From Microbacterium natoriense (GTDB lineage Bacteria; Actinomycetota; Actinomycetes; Actinomycetales; Microbacteriaceae): 64,000 nt of DNA. The position numbers and the translations under genes are program-made. The notes under the pieces are model-generated. The model was not told the DNA's origin. It ran no database searches and saw nothing but the letters and a program-made list of their open reading frames with translations. The DNA lies in assembly GCF_030816295.1 (NCBI RefSeq), contig NZ_JAUSXV010000001.1, forward strand, positions 3,844,001-3,908,000, in the 5' to 3' direction. Below are positions 15,366-24,594 of this stretch, one piece after another (the stretch's first letter is position 1; every line of letters begins with the position of its first letter).

Positions 15366-15768
15366 CGCGGTCCTTTCGAGGATGTGGGGATGGATCACCC
15401 ACGACTCTCTCAAGGGAATGCGGCGCGACCGCGCCCGACCCGGAAGAGTTCAGCCTCCGTTCACCCGAGGTTCCTGCTGCGCATCGTGCAGTGCGCGTCC
15501 GCTGCCGTGGATTCGTGTGCGCAGCGAGGCGCAACGTGCGGCAGCCGGAAGCGGCCGCGAAGCGACGTGGGCGACGACACAGCCCTGAACACAGAAACGC
15601 GATCGCGAGCGCAGTGGTTCAGAAGCCTAAGAAGATCGCGCTCGCGATCGCAGCGCTGGGGACGCTTTTCTGGGGAGATCCCAGACTACGAGGAATGGGG
15701 GGACATCACGTAGAGCCATACGGCGAGACATATATGGACTTTCGTCTAGTCCTCGTTTTCGCTCGTGA
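15366..15768. other. 403-bp gap with a hairpin and an AT-rich patch, no confident gene
   Basis: Between two minus-strand genes. A perfect 14-bp inverted repeat (15599-15612 and 15638-15651, GCGATCGCGAGCGC) could terminate transcription of the sensor kinase gene. Near its end lies GGACT-N7-AGTCC (15737-15753) beside an AT-rich ACATATATGG patch, a possible operator/promoter. A plus-strand frame reading KPKKIALAIAALGTLFWG has a membrane-like stretch but no ribosome site, so I do not call it. Confidence 0.4.
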
Positions 15769-16911
15769 TCAGGACATCGGTAGCCTGGCACGCACCTGCC
15801 AGGCGTCTTCGACGACGCCCGCGCTGAACTCGCCGCTCGCGCCGATGACGCGCTCGGCCATCCGCGTGAGACCTGTGCCGCTGGACGGGAGGTCTCGCCG
15901 CGGCGTGGCGGGCAGAGGACTCCGGATCGTGAGCGTGGCGGCATCGTCGTCGATCTCCATGTGGATCTCGACGGGCCCGGGCCCGGCATGCTTGAGGATG
16001 TTGGTCGCCGACTCGCGGACGATGCGGGCGAACACGATCTCGGCGACGCGCGGTATCCGCTCATCACGAGGGTCGCCGTCGATCACGACCGGGTGCCCGG
16101 CTGCGTCGATCTCGCCCTCGGCTTCGTCGATCGCCTCGCCGAGGTCTCCGGTCGGCATGCCGGACGAACGCGGTCCGTCGTCGGCGAGTTCGATGACGAA
16201 GCGCAGATCGGCCATGGCTTTGCGCGCTGCGACCCTGATCGCCTCCTGCGATTCGGTGCTGGCCGCGGGCTCGTCGAGCATCTGCACGTGCAAAGCCACG
16301 ACGGTGAGGTGGTGCGCGATGCTGTCATGCAGTTCGCCGGCGATCCATCGCCGCTCGGCGAGAACCGCCTGACGCTCCTGCTCCGCGCTCTCGGCGAGTT
16401 CGTGCTCGAGCTTCCGGCCGCGCGCGAACGCGATTCTCAAGGTGAAGCCCACCGCTCCGGAGACGGTGGCGATCACGAGGTAGGTGCCGACGTTGACGGG
16501 ACCATCGACCTCGACGAAGGCGGCGATGGCGACGGCGACGAGGAAGCCGGCGGCGTAGGTGAGGATCAGGGCGAATCGCCCCAGCCGCAGCACGAGGCCT
16601 GCAGCCACAGCGGTGGCCAGCAGAGCCGCGACGGCCGTGTCTGCGGCGAACGACAGCGCGAGTACCACTCCCAACAGGAGCGTGGCGACAGTCGGCGACC
16701 ACAGGTAGGCGGCGAAGACCGCCGTCGTCGCGATGCTGAACACTTTGGGGACGACGGCGAGATCAGGCGTCGTGAAGGCGCTGATGACATCGAGGGCCAG
16801 GAGGATGACGATAATCGCGAGAAGCGCGATGCGTTCGAGGGCGCTGGGCTTCTCTCCGCGCCCGAGGCGGAGGATGCCGGGGTCGTCCCGGGTCGAAAGA
16901 CCAAGCGGCAT
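15769..16911 (-). CDS. NarL-type two-component sensor histidine kinase
   Basis: A 380-residue membrane sensor. Residues about 25-160 contain roughly six hydrophobic segments with almost no extracytoplasmic loop, so it may sense the membrane itself or a hydrophobic ligand. The HisKA_3 dimerisation domain has the phospho-acceptor His in ERRWIAGELHDSIAHHL near residue 196. The HATPase domain follows with RIVRESATNILKHAG (N-box) and SSGTGLTRMAERV (G-box). The partner response regulator gene is divergent at 17142. A 15-codon ORF with a strong ribosome site lies just upstream in the same direction, 30 bases from this start. Targets are unknown. Confidence 0.9.
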   Translation of the reverse strand: MPLGLSTRDDPGILRLGRGEKPSALERIALLAIIVILLALDVISAFTTPDLAVVPKVFSIATTAVFAAYLWSPTVATLLLGVVLALSFAADTAVAALLATAVAAGLVLRLGRFALILTYAAGFLVAVAIAAFVEVDGPVNVGTYLVIATVSGAVGFTLRIAFARGRKLEHELAESAEQERQAVLAERRWIAGELHDSIAHHLTVVALHVQMLDEPAASTESQEAIRVAARKAMADLRFVIELADDGPRSSGMPTGDLGEAIDEAEGEIDAAGHPVVIDGDPRDERIPRVAEIVFARIVRESATNILKHAGPGPVEIHMEIDDDAATLTIRSPLPATPRRDLPSSGTGLTRMAERVIGASGEFSAGVVEDAWQVRARLPMS

Positions 16912-16941
16912 CTCTTCAGTATCCCCTATTAGCCAGGTAGA

Positions 16942-16989
16942 TTAGCGGTAAAGACCAAATGCGCGTGCGAGCTGCTCCCAAACGGACAT
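16942..16989 (-). CDS. 15-codon ORF upstream of the sensor kinase gene
   Basis: ATG 16987-16989 follows TTGGAGGTGAATCGC, one of the best ribosome sites in the window, and encodes MSVWEQLARAFGLYR before TAA. The kinase start is 30 bases downstream. A TAGATA box on the same strand about 45 bases upstream could be its -10. The peptide is amphipathic with aromatic residues. It could be a leader peptide coupling translation to the kinase, or a secreted/intracellular signal for it; both are inference. No export signal is visible. Confidence 0.5.
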   Translation of the reverse strand: MSVWEQLARAFGLYR

Positions 16990-17075
16990 GCGATTCACCT
17001 CCAATATCAGGTCGTTTGTCCAGGTATCTATTGATCTTCTCGGCTGGCTGCTCGGGGCACATCTGTCTCTTGTCC

Positions 17076-17097
17076 AGACCTTGTTGGCCAAAGGTCT
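17076..17097. promoter_or_regulatory. Inverted repeat in the kinase/regulator intergenic region
   Basis: AGACCTT-GTTGGCCA-AAGGTCT, perfect 7-bp arms with 8-base spacing, about 45 bases upstream of the response regulator start and in the shared divergent region. The size and spacing suit a dimeric LuxR/NarL-type response regulator, so autoregulation is a reasonable inference. A TAGGCT box (17130-17135) six bases before the regulator ATG is the likely -10. Confidence 0.5.
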
Positions 17098-17141
17098 AGA
17101 GATGCCCGGGACCTGTCGCCCAACGCCGTTAGGCTTCGTTC

Positions 17142-17795
17142 ATGCCCGAAATCCGTGTGCTCATCGTCGATGATGACCCTCTCGTGCGCTCAGCCCTCTC
17201 GCACTTCGTCGCCCGCGATCCGGAGATCACGGTGATCGGTCAGGCCGAGGACGGATATGAGGCGATCGACTTCATCGAGCACGACCGCCCCGACGTCGTC
17301 ATGATGGACGTGCAGATGCCGGGCATGAACGGCATCGAGGCCACCGCGGCGATCGCCGAGCGCTGGCCCGAGGTGCGGGTTCTCGCGGTCACGACGCTCG
17401 ACGGCAGCGACACGGTGCTGCCGATGCTGAGCGCTGGTGCCTCCGGCTACCTCCTCAAGGACTCGAGCGCCGAGAGCATCGTCACCGGCGTGCGCGAGGT
17501 GCACAGCGGCGCGAGCTCGTTGTCGCCTCGCATCGCCTCGCTGCTGGTCAAACATGTCCGCAGCACCGAGCCCGCCGGCGGCGGCGCCGAGCTCGAGGTG
17601 CTCACCGATCGCGAGTCGGAGGTGCTGGAACGCCTCGCCCAAGGCATGTCCAACGCCGAGATCGCGCAGTCCCTCATCGTCTCCGAGGGCACCGTCAAAG
17701 CGCACCTCGGTCGAATCATGTCGAAATGGCAGGTGCGCGACCGCGTGCAGATCCTGGTCACCGCCGCCCACGCGGGCCTCGTCGACTTCCGCTGA
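17142..17795 (+). CDS. NarL/FixJ-family response regulator
   Basis: A 217-residue DNA-binding response regulator. The receiver domain (residues 1-120) has the acidic pair in VLIVDDDPLVRSAL, phospho-acceptor Asp at about residue 56 in VMMDVQMPGMNG, and the Thr/Lys switch residues in AVTTLDG and GYLLKDSS. The LuxR-type helix-turn-helix is near residues 150-212 (LTDRESEVLERLAQGMSNAE, SEGTVKAHLGRIMSKW). It is divergent from its likely cognate kinase. The ATG lies six bases after TAGGCT with no ribosome site, so translation is probably leaderless. Confidence 0.92.
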   Translation: MPEIRVLIVDDDPLVRSALSHFVARDPEITVIGQAEDGYEAIDFIEHDRPDVVMMDVQMPGMNGIEATAAIAERWPEVRVLAVTTLDGSDTVLPMLSAGASGYLLKDSSAESIVTGVREVHSGASSLSPRIASLLVKHVRSTEPAGGGAELEVLTDRESEVLERLAQGMSNAEIAQSLIVSEGTVKAHLGRIMSKWQVRDRVQILVTAAHAGLVDFR

Positions 17796-17820
17796 GTCGT
17801 CCACGGCGCAGCGTTCGGAG

Positions 17821-18759
17821 TCAGGCCCAGCGCTCCTGCAGCCACGCGATCCCGGTCAGAGCCTCCTGCCGCTGGAACTCGCGCAGCGTCGGCATGCCGG
17901 GAGGCGCCGGCAGACGAGACTTGAACAGGTACCCGCCCGTCAGGGCCGCGATCAGCGAGTCGATGTCGGCATCCGCCACGCCATCGAAGAGCGGATGCCG
18001 CCCCAACACCTCCTCGACGTCGATGGCCTCACCTCGCATGCGCACATCGAAGAGATAGCAGGCGCCGTCGGTCCAGCGCGCACCGATGCCTGCCCACGGC
18101 CAGTCGATGATCCAGGCGACGCCGTCACGGTCGAGGATCACGTTGTCGGCGCGGCAGTCCAGGTGCTGAAGGTGCTCCCCCGCGGTGGCCTCCGCGACAC
18201 GATCCGCCGCCGCGAGGATGCGGTCGTATGCTCCCTGCACCCATTCGGGCAGCTCACCGATCACGCCCTCGGCCTCGAGCCGGCGCCACCCCTCGGCGTC
18301 GCCGGCGAACTCCGCGGCGGCGTCCGGCAGAACCGCGGGGTCTCCGGCAGCGCTGCGAGGGAAGCCGGCCAGAGCATCGAGGACGGCATCCACGTCGCGC
18401 CCGTCAGCCGCGGCGCCGGGATGCGCTCCCTCGATGTCCTCCAGCACGAGGCCCACCCACTCGTCGGTGACGTACGACCCCAGCAGTCGCGGTGCGCTCA
18501 CACCTGCCGTTATCCGCTCCATCACCGCGAGTTCCCGTCGATGGAGGTCGTACGTCCCGCTGTGGCGGAGCCGGTCCACCGCCTTCACGAAAGCGCGGGA
18601 ACCCGATGCGGTGCGGACACGATCGGCGCTGCCCGGTGAGAAGCCGTCGCTCTGGCTGCTCGCCTCGATCACGACGTCGCCCAGCACGTCCTCGACCGCG
18701 AGATGCAGGCCGGAGGGCAGTTCGTCCCAAGCGGCTCGGGTCTTCGCGTCCTGATGCAT
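17821..18759 (-). CDS. Aminoglycoside-phosphotransferase-fold (APH) protein
   Basis: A 312-residue kinase-fold protein of the APH/choline-kinase superfamily. The catalytic loop HLDCRADNVILDRDGVAWII (HxDxxxxN and the following metal-binding Asp in IIDWPWAG) is intact at about residues 195-225. The N-lobe has FVKAVDRL with a candidate ATP-binding Lys and LVLEDIEGAHPG as the hinge. The substrate is unknown; many such genomic members are not antibiotic-resistance enzymes. The start is supported by TACGGT six bases upstream of the ATG (leaderless type). It converges with the response regulator gene. Confidence 0.8.
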   Translation of the reverse strand: MHQDAKTRAAWDELPSGLHLAVEDVLGDVVIEASSQSDGFSPGSADRVRTASGSRAFVKAVDRLRHSGTYDLHRRELAVMERITAGVSAPRLLGSYVTDEWVGLVLEDIEGAHPGAAADGRDVDAVLDALAGFPRSAAGDPAVLPDAAAEFAGDAEGWRRLEAEGVIGELPEWVQGAYDRILAAADRVAEATAGEHLQHLDCRADNVILDRDGVAWIIDWPWAGIGARWTDGACYLFDVRMRGEAIDVEEVLGRHPLFDGVADADIDSLIAALTGGYLFKSRLPAPPGMPTLREFQRQEALTGIAWLQERWA

Positions 18760-18833
18760 CGTCCCACCGTATCGGCGAGGAAGCGGCCGAGGGCGCGACC
18801 CCTGCTTCCATCGCGGGATTCCGGTCCTGCCAC

Positions 18834-18879
18834 GAGACCCGCCGTCCGCGCGTGGCTCTCACGGCGAACGGCGGGTCTC
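18834..18879 (-). terminator. Terminator-like hairpin after the DUF11 gene
   Basis: GAGACCCGCCGT (18834-18845) pairs perfectly with ACGGCGGGTCTC (18868-18879). It begins 16 bases past the stop of the giant surface-protein gene, the normal place for a rho-independent hairpin, although no T-run follows. Confidence 0.6.
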
Positions 18880-18894
18880 ACGACCGGAGGCGGA

Positions 18895-21800
18895 TCAGAT
18901 CGCGGCTTCCCGGCGGCGGACCCTCGCGACGAGCAGCACCAGCGCGCCGATCGCGAGCAGAGCGAGCGCCCAGCCCAGCCCGGTGACAACGCCACCTGTG
19001 GTCGCGAGGACCTGCAAGTCGACGGATGCCGTCGCCGCTGCCGTCACGGTGACCGCGCCTGCGGCGCCGCTCACGGTCGCGACGTTGACGACCTTGCCCG
19101 CGGCGACGTCCGCCGCGGTGAGCGCATACGTCACGGGTCCGCAGTCGGTCGCCGCGCCAGGAGCGAGGTCTGCGATGTCGCAGTCGATCGCGCCGCCGAG
19201 CATGGGGTCCGTGATCACGATGCCGGTGAGCGTACGGGAGCCCGTGTTGGTCACCGTGAAGCGGAACTTCACCGTGTCGCCCGCGTTGATCCTGCCGTCG
19301 CCGTCGGCGTCGGCGTAGTCGCCACCCGTCTTGGTGAGCGCGATGGCCGGCTGCGCCTCGATCGGCGTCACCACGGTGTCTTCGATCGTGGGCGGCTCCT
19401 CGCCGGTTCCGGTGCCCGTCGCGGTGGCGGTGTTGATGATCTCGCCGGCGTCGACCTCGGCCTGCGTGAGCACAGCGGGCTCGCCCGCGCACACCGTGGA
19501 GGCGCCGGGCGCGAGCTCGGTCGTGTCGCACACGATGTCGCCGGTCAGCCGAGGATCGGAGACCGAGACGCCCGTGAGCGTCGTGGTTCCGGTGTTCCTG
19601 ACGGTGAACGTGTAGGCGATCGTGTCGCCGGCGTCCGTGCGTCCGGTGTCGTTCGCGTCGACGATGGCCGCCGCCGACTTCAGCAGGGAGAGCGCGTCCG
19701 TGCCGATCACCGCGACGTCCGCCTCATCCGTGGCCTCGGCGACCTCTCTCCACGACTCGCCCTCGACGCTCGCCGTGTTGTGCACGGTTCCGGCGTCGAC
19801 ATCCGCCTGCGTCAGCGTGTAGTCGATCGGGCCGCAGGTGGCGTCCCGACCGGGCATCAGCTCGAGCCCGTCCAGAGCGGGGCACTCGAGCTCTCCGCCC
19901 AGCAGCGGGTCCGTCAGCACGATGTTCCGCAGGGCCGTGGTTCCGGTGTTCCTTACCGTGAACGTGTAGGGCACGGTGTCGCCCGCGCCGACCATGCCGT
20001 CGGCACCCGGGTCGATGGAACCGGGGGTCTTGGTCAGTGCGATCGCCGTCGTGCCGGCGAACATCACCTCGGCCGAACCCTCGTCGCCGACCTCGCCGAT
20101 CGGGCTGTCGCCGGTCGCGGTCGCGGTGTTCGGGCGACGCTCCGCCTCGATGTCCGCCTGAGTCAACGCGTAGGTGAAGGGGCCGCAATCGGCGCTCGCA
20201 CCCGGCAGGAGCTCAGCGATCGTGCACAGGGCACCGGTCCCGAGGAGCGGATCGGTCACGGCGACATCAGTCAGAGTCGTGTTACCGGAGTTCTGCACCG
20301 TGAACGAGTAGTCGATCGTGTCGCCGGCGCCGACGAAGCCGTCGTCGTTCGCATCGGTGACCTGACCGGCCTTCTTGGTCAGCTCGATGCCGGCCGTCTG
20401 ATCGATGTCCGCCGACGCGGACGCGGTGTCCTCGACGAAGCGGTTGTCGGGTCCCTGAGCGATTGTCGAGGCCGTGTTGCGCACCACCCCGTTGTCGATG
20501 TCGTCCTGCGTGAGCGTGTACGCCACCGGGTCGCATGTCACGGACTGTCCCGGCGCCAGCACTGCGCCCTCGAGCGCGTCGCAGGTGACTGCTCCCCCGA
20601 GCATCGGGTCGTCGATCTGTCCGTTGTGCAACGTCGTCGTCCCGGTGTTGGTGAGCGTGAAGGTGTACTGGATCGTGTCGCCCGCGTTCACCTGGTTGTC
20701 GCTGTTGATGTCGACGACCGTGCTCGGGGTCTTCGTGAGACTGACGCTGTTCACGCTCGGGACGATCACGTTCGCCTCCGCATCGTCGGTCGCGGTGCCT
20801 CGAGCGGACTGTCCTGTGACGGTCGCCTCGTTGTGCACGGTGCCGTTGTCGATGTCCTGCTGAGTGAGCGTGTAGGTCACCGGCGCACAGGTGACCCCGG
20901 CTCCGGGCGCGAGCGGTGCGCCGAGCGCCGCACAGGTGACGGCGCCGCCGAGCTTCGAGTCGGTGATCTGCGTGCTCGTGAACGTGGCGTCTCCCGTGTT
21001 GCGCACGGTGAACGTGTACGCGACGGTGTCGCCCTGGTCGATCCTGCCGTTGCCGTTCGCGTCGACCGGAGCGGCCACCGCCTTCTCGAGCTCGATCCGC
21101 GGGGTTCCGGCGACCGGGACCGTGCTGGTCGAGCTGTTGTCGGACGGATCGGGATCGGGCGTCGTCGAGGTCACCGTCGCGGTGTTCGACAGCTGTGCGT
21201 CGGGCGTGGCCGGGTCGACGGTGCCGGTCACGGTCGCCGTGAACGTGGCGCCGACGGCGAGGGTTCCGACCGTGCAGTCGAGCTGAGCCGTGGTGATCGT
21301 GCACCCGGAGGTGGGCGTCGTCGGATTCAGCAGCGCCGCCGGGAGCGGATCGGTGACCGAGACGGCGGATGCCGCGCTCGGCCCGTTGTTCGTAACGACG
21401 ATCGTGTAGGTGATCGGCGCGTTCAACTGCGCCGGGTTCACGGATGCCGTCTTCACGATCGACAGGTCGGCAGAGGGCGTGCCGTCGATCGTCGATGTAC
21501 CCGTGTTGTTCGAGGGATCGGGATCGGGCGTCTGCGACGTGCCGGTGGCGGTGTTCGTCACTGCCCCCGTCGCCACCACGCGCGCTGTCACTGTGAGCGT
21601 CGCCGACTCTCCGGGGAGCAGCGTGCCCACGGTCCAGCGGGCGTCGGCGGCCGACCAGGTGCCGACCGACGGCGTGGCGTTCACGATGATGAGGCCGGGC
21701 GCTGCCGCCTCGTCGACGACGACACCGGCTGCCGTGGACGGACCGTCGTTGCGCACGGTGACGACGAAGCTCGCCTCGCCCTCGAGCGGAACGCTCGGGG

Positions 21801-24426
21801 TGCTCGTGGTCTTCGTGACCACGACGTCGGCGCTCGGGGTCAGCGGCTTGTCGACGGTCGACGTGTTGTCAGAGGGGTCGGGATCGGGCGTCGGCGATGT
21901 GACCGTCGCCGTGTTGCTGAGGGTCCCGGTCGCGCTCTCGGCGAGTGCGCCCTCGATGCGGATCTGCACGACCTGGCCCACGGTCAGGTCTCCGACCGCG
22001 CACGTGAGGGTGCTGCCGGAGAGCACACAGCCCGCGGGCGTCGCGCCGATCACGAATCCGGCCGGAAGGGTGTCGCTCGCGACGACCCCGCGCGCGACCG
22101 AAGGGCCGCCGTTCGAGACGGTCAGGGTGTAACCGAATCCGCCACCGGGCACGGCCGAGGCGTCGGCGGTCTTGACCACGCTGATGTCGGCGCTCTGCAC
22201 GACCTCGACGTCGGCCGAATCGGAGTTGTTCTCGGGGGTCGAGTCCTGGGCGGGCGAGGCCACGGATGCCGTGTTCGTGAGCGTGCCGGCCGGGGCGTCA
22301 GCCGCGACCAGAGCCTGCACGGTGACCGTGCTCGACGCACCTTCGGCGAGTGTCGGCCATGTGCACTCGACGCCACCCGACGTCGTCGTGCAGCTGCCGG
22401 AGGTCGCCGTCGCGCTGATGACGGTCAGTCCCGTCGGAAGCGTGTCGCTGAGAACGGCGTTGACCGCATCCGAGCTTCCGTTGTTCGTCACCACCATGGT
22501 GTACGTGACGGTGCCGCCGGCGGCGACCTGCGCGGCCGATGCCGTCTTGGTCACGGCGAGGTCGGCGATGATCGTCGGGTTGAAGCTGGTGGAGTCGACG
22601 TTGTTCGACGGGTCGGGGTCGGGCGTGCTGCTGGTGACGCTCGCCGAGTTCTGCACGACGGCGCTCGCTCCGGAGGCGAGCGCCACGGTGACGGTGATCG
22701 TCGTGGTCGCGCCGGGGGCGAGAGTGCCGACGAGGCAGCCCAGGGTCTGCCCCGTCATCGAACAGGAGCCCTGCTGAGGGCTCACGCTGACGAAGGTGGT
22801 CGCGGGGTCGAGCGGATCGGTCACGCGCAGGTCGCGAGCCTCGGACGGGCCGTCGTTGTGCACGGCGAGCGTGTAGGTCACGTTCTGCCCTGCTACGGGC
22901 GCCGCCGGCGCGTAGGTCTTGATGATCGAGACGTCGGCCTCGGCCGTGAGGGTTCCGGATGCGGAAGCCGTGTTGTTCGAAAGGTTCGGATCGGTGAGGG
23001 TCCCCGACACGGACGCCGTGTTCGTGAGCGCTGCGCCGGGGCTCATCGACGCCGAGACGGTTCCCGTGACGGTGATGGTGCTGCTCGCGTTGACCGCGAG
23101 GGACCCGAGCGTGCAGCTGATGCTCGCACCGATCGTGCACGTGCCCTGCGCGGGAGTGACCTGGGTCACCGCGAACCCGGCGGGCACGGCATCCGTCACC
23201 GACACGCCGGTGGCCGTCTGCGGGCCGTTGTTGGTGACGGTGATCGTGAAGGTCGCCGGCTCGCCGGCCACGAGCGGCGAGGTGTCGAGCGTCTTGGCGA
23301 TCGCGAGATCGGCCGCCGCGTTGACGGGCGTCTGCACCTCATTGCTGGTCGAGGTGCGGTTCTGGTTCACCACTCCGTCGTGGAAGGCGACGTTCGCCTC
23401 GTTGAGGACCGTGGTGGCCGCAGCAGACACCGCGACCTTCGCGTCGAACGTGTAGCTCGTGCTCGCTCCCACGCCGATCGATCCGCCGACGGTGGCGCTG
23501 CCGTTGTCGCCGAGGCGCACTCGCACCGTTCGGGACCCGGCGGCGTACTCGCCGCGGTCGTCGCCGGACGCATCCGTCAGGGCCCCGGCACCGGCGCCGG
23601 CGGTGATCTTGACCGATCCGGGGACGAAGTCGATCCCGGCGGCCAGCTGGTCGGTCGAGACGGCCTGCGTCGCCGGGTTTCCGCCGTTGTTGACGGTGGT
23701 GACCGTGTATCGGAGGACGTCGCCGACCTCGGCCGTGGACCCGCCCCGCGTGAGGTTCGTCACGCTCTTGGTCGTCACGAGGCACGGGCCGGTGCCGAAG
23801 GTGATGTCGTCGAGGAAATTGCCGACAGAGGCGTTGCCCGAACCCGCGCTGACCGCCTCGAACCCGAAGCGCGTCACGGTCTGGCCCGCCGGCACGGTGT
23901 AGGTGCCCGAGTGCGCTCCCCACGCGGCCGTGGTGTCGGAGAGATTGGGCCCGCTCTGCACGAGCGTTCCCCCCGGGACGCCGATCACGACCCTCATGAC
24001 GTCGGTGCCCTGGCGCGCGCGGTGCTTGAGCGACCAGGCCAGCGTCTGGCCCGGTGTCGTCGCGACGTCCTGGTAGAGCATGCTGGCGCTGTTCGCGTTG
24101 AGTTCGGCGAACTGCCGCCCCTGCGCCGCAGACACGCCCTGGAATCCGCTCGACCAGACCTCGATCTGGTTCGCGCTGTCGTTCGTGAGCCACCCGGGGA
24201 CCTGAGCCTCGGGTATCAGTCGGTAGGTCGCGTTGCCGATCGCCGGCGATTCGAACGAGCCGTTGGTCAGCGAGACCGTGCCCTGGCACTGCGTCGGGTT
24301 CTGCGCCGCCGACGCCGACGTCGGCGCGATTGCCTCGGTCACGACCGTGAGTCCCGCCGTGAGCAGCAGAGTCGACGTGACCGCCGCGATGGTGCGCCGA
24401 AGGCGCGCGTGAGCGTGTGAAAACAC
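18895..24426 (-). CDS. Giant DUF11-repeat surface protein with LAXTG-type sorting signal
   Basis: At 1843 residues this is the largest gene here. In order: a Sec signal peptide (about 1-40, ending SASA), an N-terminal globular domain (about 45-200, TVSLTNGSFESPAIGNATYR, with a DUF642/carbohydrate-binding look), a linking repeat, six DUF11-type repeats (about 374-1105; each opens like ADLAIAKTLDTSPLVAGEPA and contains VTNNGP), then six repeats of a second type (about 1109-1800; each has DxNxDGxxxAGDTxxYTFTV). The end is LATTGG, a hydrophobic helix and RVRRREAAI: a cell-wall sorting signal of the LAXTG kind handled by class E sortases. No sortase gene is in the window. A role as a wall-anchored stalk or adhesin is inferred. 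The start is GTG 24426 after AGGGGACG. Confidence 0.9.
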   Translation of the reverse strand: MFSHAHARLRRTIAAVTSTLLLTAGLTVVTEAIAPTSASAAQNPTQCQGTVSLTNGSFESPAIGNATYRLIPEAQVPGWLTNDSANQIEVWSSGFQGVSAAQGRQFAELNANSASMLYQDVATTPGQTLAWSLKHRARQGTDVMRVVIGVPGGTLVQSGPNLSDTTAAWGAHSGTYTVPAGQTVTRFGFEAVSAGSGNASVGNFLDDITFGTGPCLVTTKSVTNLTRGGSTAEVGDVLRYTVTTVNNGGNPATQAVSTDQLAAGIDFVPGSVKITAGAGAGALTDASGDDRGEYAAGSRTVRVRLGDNGSATVGGSIGVGASTSYTFDAKVAVSAAATTVLNEANVAFHDGVVNQNRTSTSNEVQTPVNAAADLAIAKTLDTSPLVAGEPATFTITVTNNGPQTATGVSVTDAVPAGFAVTQVTPAQGTCTIGASISCTLGSLAVNASSTITVTGTVSASMSPGAALTNTASVSGTLTDPNLSNNTASASGTLTAEADVSIIKTYAPAAPVAGQNVTYTLAVHNDGPSEARDLRVTDPLDPATTFVSVSPQQGSCSMTGQTLGCLVGTLAPGATTTITVTVALASGASAVVQNSASVTSSTPDPDPSNNVDSTSFNPTIIADLAVTKTASAAQVAAGGTVTYTMVVTNNGSSDAVNAVLSDTLPTGLTVISATATSGSCTTTSGGVECTWPTLAEGASSTVTVQALVAADAPAGTLTNTASVASPAQDSTPENNSDSADVEVVQSADISVVKTADASAVPGGGFGYTLTVSNGGPSVARGVVASDTLPAGFVIGATPAGCVLSGSTLTCAVGDLTVGQVVQIRIEGALAESATGTLSNTATVTSPTPDPDPSDNTSTVDKPLTPSADVVVTKTTSTPSVPLEGEASFVVTVRNDGPSTAAGVVVDEAAAPGLIIVNATPSVGTWSAADARWTVGTLLPGESATLTVTARVVATGAVTNTATGTSQTPDPDPSNNTGTSTIDGTPSADLSIVKTASVNPAQLNAPITYTIVVTNNGPSAASAVSVTDPLPAALLNPTTPTSGCTITTAQLDCTVGTLAVGATFTATVTGTVDPATPDAQLSNTATVTSTTPDPDPSDNSSTSTVPVAGTPRIELEKAVAAPVDANGNGRIDQGDTVAYTFTVRNTGDATFTSTQITDSKLGGAVTCAALGAPLAPGAGVTCAPVTYTLTQQDIDNGTVHNEATVTGQSARGTATDDAEANVIVPSVNSVSLTKTPSTVVDINSDNQVNAGDTIQYTFTLTNTGTTTLHNGQIDDPMLGGAVTCDALEGAVLAPGQSVTCDPVAYTLTQDDIDNGVVRNTASTIAQGPDNRFVEDTASASADIDQTAGIELTKKAGQVTDANDDGFVGAGDTIDYSFTVQNSGNTTLTDVAVTDPLLGTGALCTIAELLPGASADCGPFTYALTQADIEAERRPNTATATGDSPIGEVGDEGSAEVMFAGTTAIALTKTPGSIDPGADGMVGAGDTVPYTFTVRNTGTTALRNIVLTDPLLGGELECPALDGLELMPGRDATCGPIDYTLTQADVDAGTVHNTASVEGESWREVAEATDEADVAVIGTDALSLLKSAAAIVDANDTGRTDAGDTIAYTFTVRNTGTTTLTGVSVSDPRLTGDIVCDTTELAPGASTVCAGEPAVLTQAEVDAGEIINTATATGTGTGEEPPTIEDTVVTPIEAQPAIALTKTGGDYADADGDGRINAGDTVKFRFTVTNTGSRTLTGIVITDPMLGGAIDCDIADLAPGAATDCGPVTYALTAADVAAGKVVNVATVSGAAGAVTVTAAATASVDLQVLATTGGVVTGLGWALALLAIGALVLLVARVRRREAAI

Positions 24427-24594
24427 AGCCGTCCCCTAATTTCTCCCCAGAGGCTCCCCGCATCGCTCGGGCGATGCACCTCTCCGCATCCGACACTAAC
24501 GGAGTCGTCAGCGCAGAGCCATACTCATCCCGTGCTCCGATGCGGGATCGAGACCCGATTACGATCGAAGGTGCCCGCCCGCAGGAAGGTCGCC

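Noticed and set aside
15610..15760. A plus-strand frame with KKIALAIAALGTLFW suggesting a small membrane protein
   Set aside because: No ribosome site or leaderless box precedes it, the start would be a GTG inside a hairpin arm, and the following sequence has no protein-like character. Kept only as an intergenic note.
17821..18759. Aminoglycoside resistance gene
   Set aside because: Only the general kinase-fold catalytic loop is shared; no resistance-subfamily features or mobile context, so I call it an APH-fold protein of unknown substrate.
18703..24420. A 1905-codon open frame antisense to the DUF11 surface protein
   Set aside because: It is the shadow of the repeat-rich GC-biased gene on the other strand: Arg/Gly/Asp/Val composition, no recognisable domain, no ribosome site, whereas the minus strand has a signal peptide, repeats and a sorting signal.
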